Notes under the pieces: generated by a model | What the model saw: only the letters and a program-made list of their open reading frames with translations | The model's database searches: none | What the model was told of the DNA's origin: nothing | Program-made: the position numbers and the translations under genes | Assembly (NCBI GenBank): GCA_028671895.1 | Contig: CM053803.1 | Coordinates: 22,404,501 to 22,468,500 of the forward strand | Direction: 5' to 3' | Origin: Oenanthe sinensis | Lineage: Eukaryota; Streptophyta; Magnoliopsida; Apiales; Apiaceae | Length of the DNA stretch: 64,000 nucleotides | In this document: one piece after another, positions 46,601-56,330 of the stretch | How the letters are laid out: every line of letters begins with the position of its first letter | How positions within the stretch are numbered: the stretch's first letter is position 1

Positions 46601-49600
46601 TTGTGATTTGATCTCAGTTCCTCTGTTACCGTGACTCTTGATTTTGCCTCGAATACCCGTGTCGGACACTCGACACTCGGACATGGGTATGGACACTTTG
46701 ACACTTATTTTAGGCCAAAAACATATAAATTCACACTTGAACACGTATCCATGTTGGACACTTTCAGCCGAGTCCGGGTAATAAAGCTCAGTTCTCATAA
46801 GGAGGGTCTCATTGGAGTAACCCTCTCTCTCTCTATATATATATATATATGGGAAAAACGAATTTGAGATGCATCTCAGATATCTTTTCTTAAGATTTTT
46901 AGAAACTTCATCTTTTTTCATTGTTATTTTTCTGGTACTTTTTATTTCTCTCTCCAACTTGTTTTCTTATTTCTCCGCTATGTTTATGTATTTTCCATCC
47001 CAAAAACGAAGAAGAAATTTTAGAAGCCCCTGCCATGAATTGCTTGACTTATAAATACATATTTTTGCTTTTAATCTTATTATCTTTATGTTTGCAAAAT
47101 ATGTAAGATAATCCTATTGATACATACTCTAATGGGACTTTGAATCCGGTTATCCTTTCATTTCATTAATATACAAACATGATTCAAATGAAATTAATTT
47201 ATTGTTCCTTGTGATATTAGAATGTTTCAATTGCTGCTTGTTTTTCGTGAAAGAGGGACATAAATTCTTAGTTTAGTTCTTCCTCATAAGGATGTAGAGA
47301 TAATGTAGAAAAAAGGGAAGTGGTGTACAAAGAAAGATGAATAAAATAATATTATATTATAATTGTAGTACAAAACGATGTTTTTTACGAAAAATTTCAG
47401 GGAAGAAGTCTAAGATGTATCTTAGATCATCTCCGATACAAGAGCCAAGTCTACAATATTTGGGACCCAATTATATGCCACATGAATAAAAGTTGGTTTT
47501 GTAAAAAAAGTTATTCAACTTCCTCCGGTGCAAAGCCCAAGTCCACTATTTAGTAGGTCCTATTTAATTACTTTAATTTTATATATTATATTTAATGAGT
47601 ATTAAAGTTTAAATATACTACAATAATATAAATTAATCATTAAACAATTATTTTAGAACTAAAATATAATAATTAAAAAAACTCATAATTATATTGAATT
47701 ACATAATAAAAAACACATTACAAGAACACCATCAACATATAATTAATAAATTTATGATTATTATACAACTGCGAGATATGCTCGATCACATCAACTTGTA
47801 GTTGGCAATGTTTCTGCCTGTCACGAATTTGGATATTATTTTGAATATACCTTTCATAAGGGGCTAAAAGGTTCTTCGCCTAGTGTCAGGAATTACTAGT
47901 TCCTGAGCTAATTAAACTACTGTTTTTGGGTTTTGTATGAATTGAAAAGGCAGTAAATAACAGATAGAACATAAACAGCGAAATAAAAGCAGAAGAGAGG
48001 TAGAACTGAGATAGAGAACTAGAAAAAAGAGAGAGAAGATAGCTTGAGGGAGAAGAAATTAGAGAGAGAGAGAGACAGTTAGAGACTGAAGTAGAAGAAG
48101 AGAGTGGTGGAACAAGTTCCATTTTCAATATTCAACATAATCTGAAATATACATAGTCTTGCTATTTATATAATTAATACTACTACTGTCCAGTAATTGG
48201 AATTACTTAACTACCCTTATTAATAACACCATATGTTCCTTGCTATTACTATTACCAGTAAGCTATTGTAGAGCTCCTGATGTTCCTCCCCCCTTGAAAA
48301 ATAACCATGTCCTCATGGGTGATCTTGCACTTCCCACTTCTTCCACTTGGATTGAGTACATCATTGATAATGCATGTACTCCTATGTTTTCTTCTCCTTT
48401 CATATACATCAGTTTTCCATTGTTAACATCTTGCAACCATGGCTGAACATTTAGAATTGCAGCAGAACAATCAACAAGTTGAGTTTCATAAAAACAACTT
48501 AAAAACCCTCCTGGATCAAAAATGGTTATTATAGCACTTCTCCTTGAGGTCTTAAGGTATTTAAGCTTCATTACCTTGTTAATTTCAGGGCAACATTGTC
48601 TAAACACACTATAATTGTATGTGTAGATTATCACATTAAGCCCAGTTCTCGCAAAATCAACATTCTGTTGATTGATCTCGCTGAGAATTCCATCAATCTC
48701 ATCATTGTTTTTTTTTAATATTGTGGCCTTGTATACGAGCTGACTTTACAAGCTCAACCACAATCACCTTCCTCATCAACTAGGGATGCTTTTTTAACAA
48801 TAGCTCTTTAGCCGAGAACTTTAAGCTAATCATTTCCTGCCATTGTCCAAGTTGGCCAAAACCTGAGATTACTATTACAAATTGCTCTATTTGTACTCTA
48901 TTTCTGATCATGAACCTCATATTAGCACATTTTGATTGATCTTTTTGCACAAGACCACCGGGATCAAAGATAAACACATTCTTCTTCCCAAAATCGTTAG
49001 ACTTCTTACCTAAACTGCAGGAAATTGCAGCTCTTAAAGACCACAACTTCACGTCACCCTCCACATCACTGTCCCCCATACCATTAATAGAATTATGCAG
49101 TACATCTCCACTCTCATTTGTCTCAATTAAATGTGTTTTGATCTCAGGACTTCTATCAAACAGTTTGGTCACGAGAGAACAATCAAACAGGTAGGTTGCA
49201 CCGAAAAGTGAAACCTGCTCTCTTGGTAAATTTCCATCACTGCCACCCTTTTCAGGAGTTTGAACACCCAAACCCACAGCTCCTTTTGCCTCCAAAGTGT
49301 CAGATGCTCGTCCACCCCCAACTATGAATGGCATCACTCCTCCTTTCGCCTCATTACTAGTTATCTTGTAATTTACTATGATCTCATTAGAGAGATGATG
49401 CTGAACAACTCAACCCCCTTGCCATAGGTTTTTGAAGAACTTACTTCATCACATAGTGAAGTAAAACTAAGTTCATGCTGCAACCTTAGTTTATCAAATT
49501 GTTTAGTCAAGTCCTGTGGTTCTTGATGCTCCAGTTCGTCTAGACCTTCTTTGACATCAGATATTATCTCGGTTGGTGTTACTCTAAACTTGGGATCACC

Positions 49601-51657
49601 TATTCCCTCATCCTGTACCTTTGTAGGCGCATTATCACGTATTCCCTCATCCTGTACCTTTGTAGGCACATTTGCATCTACAACAAGAATGGATGCAGAT
49701 GGTTTCCCAAAATCAGAGGTGCATTCAAACACCTTGGCAGCAGTAAAATTTTCTTCATAATTCTGCTTGGGATGAAATAAGTCCTTCAGTCCCAAAGCTA
49801 TACAAATGATTTCTTCAGAATGCCAATCCTCTTTGTCCTCCCCAGGTACTTCGTCATACCTTGGATGCTCTTGATAATCTTCTAGCTCCTCTTTCCAATC
49901 CACAGTTTCCTCCTCTATAGAGCTTGGCCACTCTTGTGTCCTGACTCCTACCTCTTCAAATTCAGGAAAATTCTGATTGTGGTGATGTAAGGACTTATGT
50001 TGAGCATCTAAGTATTGTTCCATTTTTCTTGGAATCTCATCTTCCTTCCAATCAAAAGTATCAACAAATCTGTCCTCCTGAGGTATGAATTGCCCCCTCC
50101 TTAATATACTCAGTTTCTGCATAGCTAACTCCACCATCACTTCTAGTTTCTGCAATTTGACTCTAGTGTGTTCCTTGTGCAATAATATTGTTGCTGCAAC
50201 TGTTGAAGTTCATTGTAGGATCTTCCTCTTCTCTCTTCCATTTATACAACTCTCCTTAACAGATTGTGGAGAACAAAAAACCAGAACTACTACTGAACTC
50301 AAAACCACCAGATCTACAACAATTCAATCTTCGGGCAATTACAAAATCACAATTCCACGAACAATAACACTTCCACCAGTTAGACTACGATGACAACCAG
50401 CACCAATACACAAGCAACAACCAGCACCAATTCAACAACAACAATTACTATTATCAACTGATTGAGCAATAACCAGCCAATTGTCATTTCCCTCCAATGC
50501 AGCAATGACATTTTTAAACAGAGGAATTGTCATTTGTTTCTTTCTGCACTTTCCGCTTCCCGTTTATTCTTTCAGTCTCTAAAATTGAATGGCATCTGTT
50601 GACCTGCATAATTGATCATTCCTGACGTTTCACATAGATCCTTGAGATTGTTCTTACTTTGTTCCTGTCAAAATTGTGAATGTGTGGCCAGGAGCTTTGT
50701 TTAGGCTAATAAATTTTCCCTTATTTCCTTCTTGACAGGGTGGGTGGGAGAATGATGAAACCGTTAAAGAAGCTGCAATGCGTGAAGCTGTGGAAGAGGC
50801 CGGAGTTCGAGGAGATCTAAAGGTAAAAATGTAGACATGTATGTTGATTAATTGTAGATGAGATATTGTCACAACTGTGATATTGAATCAAATAACAAGT
50901 CTAATTGAGAAATCTTCACAACTGTGATATTGAATCAGATAACAAGTGTAATTGACTAATTGAGAAACCTTCATTATCAAACTCCATTAAAACTTGTAAC
51001 TCAAGCTATACTTACATGGTGTGTATCTATAGTATCTGTATCAATAGAGAGGAAGAAGTTATAGACTGAATCTACAAGACATCTATTTATAGATAGAGGT
51101 CTCATCTAACTAGCTCTAACAAACTTCTCCACCGACTACACTTGCATAGCTGTCAATGTACAGCTGTTAGCTGAGTTGTTTGATGACTCAGCTGCTGACT
51201 CAGCTAAGATGGTAGTGTCTTGTGTAACAGATATGTACGGGTATGTAAGTATGTAATGTAATCTGAACTCTCTTTCATGTTAGTCATGCTTGTTTGCTGT
51301 TTTGTAGCCAAAATCTCGTACTGTTATTCACTGTATTAATTCTTAAACTGTAGGTACTGTGAATTGTTATGATTTGTTTAATGTTATGTTGCCTTTCAGC
51401 ATTTTCTGGGGTTTTACTACTTCAAAAGTAAAACACTTCAAGATGAGTTCAGTCCTGAAGGTTTGTGTAAAGCGACGATGTATGCTTTGCTTGTTAAGGA
51501 GGAGCTTGATTCTTGGCCAGAACAGAGTCTTCGTCAAAGACGTTGGCTATCCGTTTCTGAAGCAGGGGAGTGTTGTCGGCATTCATGGATGAAACAGGCC
51601 TTGGAAGAGGGGTTTGCACAGTGGCTTAGTGATGGTATGATAAGCACCATGGAATAG
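43687..51657 (+). CDS. Nudix hydrolase (NUDT4/17/18/21-like)
   Basis: Hydrolyses nucleoside diphosphates linked to another group; the plant subgroup with this N-terminus (ARTGRxxQRY) is related to diphosphoinositol polyphosphate and diadenosine polyphosphate hydrolases. Coding exons: 43687-43757, 45203-45317, 50739-50822, 51400-51657, all with GT/AG borders, 528 nt, 175 aa. The Nudix box (G-x5-E-x7-REUxEExGU) is complete at residues about 63-85: GGWENDE followed by REAVEEAGV, with both metal-binding glutamates. The next part reads HFLGFYYFKSKTLQDEF. The ATG at 43687 follows an in-frame stretch without another ATG. No targeting peptide is evident, so cytosolic location is inferred. Intron 2 is 5.4 kb and full of transposon DNA. 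Confidence 0.92.
44553..44565. repeat. Poly-G run, 13 bp
   Basis: Thirteen consecutive G in the first Nudix intron, within a region (about 44306-44660) starting 'gagcaactccaatgaga' that resembles the ends of common plant MITEs. Confidence 0.9.
45440..45460. repeat. Poly-C run, 21 bp
   Basis: Twenty-one consecutive C, in the second Nudix intron. Long G/C homopolymers are rare in AT-rich plant DNA; the length may be inexact because of sequencing error. Confidence 0.9.
45718..46822. mobile_element. MULE-like non-autonomous element in Nudix intron
   Basis: Left end AAGTGCTCAAATGAGAACTGAG (shown in part: GTGCTCAAATGAGAAC, about 45719) pairs with right end GGGTCTCATTGGAGTAACC (about 46804-46822), the same TIR family as the element ending at 31579. 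The interior has a GGTGGT-rich stretch (46380-46530) and a run of 'gacac' words (46650-46700). No transposase is seen. Confidence 0.5.
46823..47885. other. Intron DNA
   Basis: Contains a CT then TA microsatellite (46830-46850) and AT-rich sequence. 'gatgcatctcagat' (46868) and 'gatgtatcttagatcat' (47412) are reminiscent of MITE ends. No gene. Confidence 0.4.
47886..50400 (-). mobile_element. LTR-retrotransposon remnant in Nudix intron
   Basis: Read on the minus strand: an internal region with two ORFs (50182-49376, 268 aa; 49337-48780, 185 aa), then a polypurine tract TTTTCAAGGGGGGAGG (about 48299-48284), then a presumed 3' LTR (about 48283-47890) with a TATAAATA box (about 48168-48175). The final codons before the tract recall the 'HEDMVIFQGG' ending seen before the PPT in plant elements. 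The first ORF is acidic, Glu/Gln-rich and contains a 13-aa direct repeat; the second is unrecognised. No RT, integrase or protease is seen, so it is a non-autonomous (LARD-like) or internally deleted element. No matching 5' LTR was found. Confidence 0.6.
49601..49667 (-). repeat. 28-bp direct repeat within the remnant's ORF
   Basis: Two perfect copies of a 28-bp word (tattccctcatcctgtacct and on) at 49601-49628 and 49640-49667, offset 39 bp, so the encoded repeat is 13 residues (PTKVQDEGI core). The frame-preserving period supports the region having been coding. Confidence 0.85.
50869..50962. repeat. 47-bp tandem duplication in last Nudix intron
   Basis: Two copies (50869-50915, 50916-50962) of 'tcacaactgtgatattgaat' and following sequence differ at a few positions. 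The neighbouring 51000-51240 has LTR-like features (ctatttatagatagagg) but no confirmed ends. Confidence 0.7.
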
Positions 51658-53394
51658 GGCAGCCATTTTTCAATCTACCATACTTCCTACCTAAGGCATA
51701 ATGTATACTTTGGTGCTCTTTAAAAAAGCTTTTTCGAAGCCAATTTTTCCCTATTTGTGTTAACAATCAGGAGGTTAGAGGAGGTTATGAAATACCAGAG
51801 TTGTATTGTTCTAAATGATTATTAGTTATAAATGGAAAATTGTTGATTCTTTCCTTTGCTTCCTTAGGTAGGTTTCATTCAATATTCTAGCTTCAAACTT
51901 TTAAGGATCTAGTGTGCCGCTGGCTGGTGTATATACCTTACTTTATGAGGACCATATAATTGGTGGCTTATGTTATGGCTTATGCTTTGCACAAACAAGA
52001 AAAAGAGAGTTTGCTTTGTATGTACATGATTATATGTATAGGATATACGCATATACCATAATATGTAAAATTAATTGGGTTGGTGGTTTTCTAGGCATCC
52101 TTCACTATCACCCTATTTATAATTCTACTTGCTAATAGTTAAAGTTTATAAACAATTATTTATTTGAAATTAATAAATTATATATCTTATAAGTAGTTCA
52201 TTAAACATAAGAACACAGTTTCAAAGGAAAACAAATTAAGAGAAAAATATTGAATAATGCCGATGAATATAAGTTAACAAAATGAGATAGGTAGATTACG
52301 AGTCTACCTATTAAATTAAAAATTGTGCTTGTATTGTATAATAAATAAGAAAGTTGATTAAAGTTAAAAATTTTAAAATTTTATATTAATTTTAAAGATT
52401 TATCTTAATGAAAATTTAATATTTTAATTCAGTAATATGTATAAATTTTACATCTTTTCTAACCTTAAACAAGTCATAAGCTAAACAATTATAATAAATG
52501 TATCTGAACAAATAAAAACTATTTTAACTTCTTTTTTTAAGTTAATTTTTAATTATAAATAATTTTTTAAGTATTAGTTTATAGTATAAATATATGTTTT
52601 TTTAAAGTTTAGCCAAATGTTTCTACATTCCATTATATTCTAATATATCTTTTTCTCTAAAATGAAATAAAAAATCAAGAGTCATAAATACTATTTAAAA
52701 TAAAAATAAATATATAAAATATAATACATTACTACCGCTACGGACCTCTTACCTTTGTTCTACAAATTTTTATATTCAGAAACAACGAATTCACGAAATG
52801 TATAGAATAAGTTTTACAAAAAATATTCTGAATATCAAAAATATTAATTAATCAAAAATTATCTATATCTGATTATATATATACAAAAATTGTAATCGGT
52901 AGGTTAATATAATCTGCATTTCAGCGAAACCTTAAACCTATATAAATCGTGTGGAAAATGGTAAGAAAAGTTAGCACAAAATGAGGCATGAAAAGTTTTA
53001 CATTTTAATTTCTTGTATTACTGTACGGTAATATTCCACGTATATATATTGGCCTTGGAACTAATTTTTTGGAGAAATATTATATTTTGCATGTATATAA
53101 TATATATTTTTAAAAAATTCATAAACTTTTTCCTAAATATATACTTTACTTTTATAATTCTATTTTTAGAAAAAAATTATAAAATACATATATTTTTAAT
53201 AACATTTGTGATATTTCTACAGCATAAAAATTTAAATATTAATATGTTCCGTACACAACTTCTATATATTATAAATAGTCTGTTTCAAATAAATAAATTT
53301 TTTAAGATTATATTTTTATTTACAAAATACATGTATTTTTTATTTAAAAAATGTAATAATAAAATTAATTAATTTTCTATATATATACTCCTAG
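51658..53394. other. Intergenic DNA
   Basis: The Nudix 3' UTR occupies the first few hundred bases. 52140-53370 is extremely AT-rich. The ORF at 53013-53372 is a Phe/Ile-rich reading of this DNA and is not supported as a gene. Confidence 0.5.
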
Positions 53395-53532
53395 ACAAGC
53401 CTAGCCTAGCCTAGCTTGTCTCAATATTTCTTTGTAAAAACAACACAACTGATAATTGTAGGCAGCGAGCAGATCTTTTCTTGTCAAATTCACAACTCTC
53501 CAGTCAACCCCAAAGTTCTAAACTTTCCTTAG
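53395..53532 (+). other. Possible noncoding first exon of the TGA gene
   Basis: A TATATATA box (about 53378-53386) is followed by a CA/CT-rich, ATG-free stretch ending CCTTAG before GTACTT (53533). This layout suits a 5' UTR exon of the downstream bZIP gene. It is inferred only from composition and position; the (GTAT)n run at 53561-53581 would be intronic. Confidence 0.3.
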
Positions 53533-54320
53533 GTACTTTCAAACCTCAATTCTTGGTACATGTATGTATGTATGTATGTATTTCTTGAATCTGATCAACT
53601 ATATACTAGTTTGTTTTGTTTCTCAATTTTGAGATCCTGTCATTAGTAATTGCTGTTTCTTTATGTTGGGTTTTGGCTATTTGTAATAAAGGTACCTTCT
53701 TTATGTTGGCTGTGCTGTAATATGATATTTGTAATAAACTACTTTTGGTTCTGAATTTACCTTTCTGGGTTGGTTTTGTTATGGGGTTTTAGGAATCTTA
53801 ATTTATGGTGACCGGGTTGCGAAATATGTTAAGGTTTGTGTAGTTACTGCTGGGATGCCCTGTTTTGGTAGAATTTGTTAATGTTTTAAATGTAAACTTG
53901 ATCTATACATGGTAATTGTTACCTATTGCTTTTGAGATCTTTTGTTTGGATGGTATGTAGTTAATGGAAAAGATACTGATTTATGTCAGGGGTTCTAGTT
54001 TCATTCGTACCCTTCGCGTGAAGTGTACTAAAGAGTTGAGGGTTGATGTTGAAGCCCAGTGTAAGCTTATGGGTGCTTGTGTTTAATTTCCTGCAGTAAA
54101 CATTAAATAACCAAGTGATTGCCGTTGTACTAAAATTTTCATTAATTTATGAAGCGGAATTTGTAGATATTGTCAAGAGTGACTCATGGTTATCATAGTG
54201 CCAAGTTGAGTCTTGACGCCCAAGTACCTTCGAGAATACTAGTTGACAAGTCACCCAACTAGTCATAAAAAGTCGACAAATATTTCATATATGTGTGTGT
54301 GTGTATACTAGATTTAATAT
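53533..54320. other. Intron or intergenic DNA
   Basis: Contains a (GTAT) microsatellite (53561-53581) and a (TG)n run (54293-54304). No exon is identified. Confidence 0.4.
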
Positions 54321-54495
54321 AGGGAAATTCTTATTGATACCCTAATACATTTGGCTTTTCTAAATGGTACTCCAAATGTAATTGACTTCCATATGGCACC
54401 ATTCAACTACTTGACCATTCTGTCAATTACATTTGGAGACTTGGAGTACCATTTGAAAAAGCCAAATGTACAAGGATACCAATGAGTATTTCCCT
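54321..54495. mobile_element. Small near-palindromic MITE
   Basis: Left AGGGAAATTCTTATTGATACC ... and right GGATACCAATGAGTATTTCCCT are complementary along almost the whole element (inner arms atttggctttt / aaaagccaaat and tccaaatgtaattgac / gtcaattacatttgga). TTAATAT flanks both sides (54314-54320, 54496-54502). A 7-8 bp duplication fits hAT-type elements. It is 175 bp long. Confidence 0.85.
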
Positions 54496-56253
54496 TTAAT
54501 ATATAATATAGCTAAACACATCAATTTCACAATTTAAATCAAAAATAATAGAATGCTAAGTTCAAATTAAGCATAATTACTATATAATAAAATATCAAAT
54601 ATCAAACATGTCCAAGCAAATAAAAACATAAGTGATGATGAAAATCAAGCAAAGTAATCTATCTCAATATCATGTTCATCTCCCTCCTTGTGTATTATCG
54701 TTGGTCGGATCAGGCGATTGAACACCATGATCATGGTTATCACGACGCCAAGTCAGGCGTGACCACTTTCGAATTTACTAGTCGTTGACTTCAATAACTA
54801 GTCGTTGACTTCAATAACTAGTCGTCTATAGTGACTATGCCTATTTAATAGAATCCTTGATGGCATTTGGTTTTAGAAGGTAATGTGCAAACATTGAGCA
54901 TTTTTTAAATTGAAAATTCATCTGAAATATTTAAAGTTCTTGTGCGATTTTGAGTATGCCAATGTCATTCTTTTCAAATGTGTATGTGGTGGTCAGTCCA
55001 CTTCTATTTAATTCTTCTCTAGTGTGTGACATACTGGGTAAAATTTTCTTATGTTGAATATATACACACAACATTTTCGATTGAATGTAGCACAACTCAG
55101 ATATGATAGTATTATAAGATATCTATATCTTAATGTCTGATTAATTGACGATGGAAACCAATATTTGAATTTGTGGTTCACAGGGTAGCCCAATGCAACT
55201 ACTAGTCTACTTAAATGTGTTTTACTAATAGGGAACAATAGTTGATGATATTATTAATTTGCTGAACCGCAAGGAATTCAATTTTCTGCTAGTTTCAGTG
55301 AGATCGAACACATCACTTCCCATCCTACCGGCATTTCAGAATTTGGAACTTATTAGCAATTTTGTTTATTTATTTACTTGTAATATATCTGCTAATGCTT
55401 ATAGAAGTGGTTATATTATACCTTCAGTACTAACTTTTTATGCTGCCATAATCTGTTTGACTCTGCCTGTGCAAGTTTTTTTTTACTTTGTTCCTGTAAT
55501 CTTTTCTATAAATCATTATAAAAGGGTTATCTAAGGACATAGATCATTCTTGCCTGCTACATTTTGCAGCATAATCTTGTAGAATGTAACAATAGTTGAT
55601 TTGTTTGGATATAAAGTATACGTTGATTATCTAGATTGTGACTACTCTTTAAATTAATGAATTGTGTGAATGTTATTGTATGCACCTTATTACCTTACAG
55701 AGATCATCTATAATATCCTGCTTAACATAACCCTGCCAGTTCCCTCATGTTCAGCCACATTTTGTTTTTTGAAAATAGACTCTGCTTCTACCTTTTTCAC
55801 TTTTGATTTTATGATTTTGTGGAGTCGCATCATGAATATAATACAAATGCTTTTTTGCATTAGCTTTGTACTTGTTACAAACCTTAATACCATAAAGTAA
55901 GCAGCAGAGTTAGCTTTATTCAGAAGTGGGTTTCCCACTTCAAAAGTACATCCCTTAGTTTAGTGAGCTAAACAGTATATAGTCATGTTCAGAGTTGCAC
56001 AGCAAAGTAGGTCACAGAAAGATTAAACTTCATTTTTGATTGTGTCTTAGATCCACAGTCTGGACCCCCAAAATATAATAGTGTCAAGATTGTTCCCATC
56101 CAAATTGGTGCATTTGGTGGGGTATAGTCAGTCATATGCCAATGTAATGCTTGATACAAACTGTTCATTTCTGATGTTACTAACCATGTTGGTTAGTCAA
56201 TTTCTAATCACTCTGTAATTCAGTTGTTCAAGTGTATCTGTTGCTCTATTCAG
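54496..56253. other. Intron or upstream DNA of the TGA gene
   Basis: 54779-54826 holds two and a half copies of the 20-bp unit tagtcgttgacttcaataac. 54180-54260 and 54730-54840 share the words 'atggttatca' and 'actagt...gac', so they are probably related repeats. An upstream coding exon of the TGA gene may lie here but I could not identify it. Confidence 0.4.
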
Positions 56254-56330
56254 GCTTTGCAGCTGCAAAAGGGTCTGTTGAGCTAGTTTCTATGTTTGGT
56301 TCTCAGCATGAGAACTGGGAAGAATCAAAT

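Noticed and set aside
46620..46700. Repeated GACAC/GTGTC words
   Set aside because: A short degenerate run inside the MULE-like element. No regular unit, so not called as a satellite or CRISPR-like array.
51000..51240. Possible solo LTR in the last Nudix intron (TATA-like ctatttatagatag)
   Set aside because: No TG...CA borders or duplication could be set.
53013..53372. 119-codon ORF rich in Phe, Ile, Tyr
   Set aside because: The composition follows directly from very AT-rich DNA. No membrane-protein family pattern.
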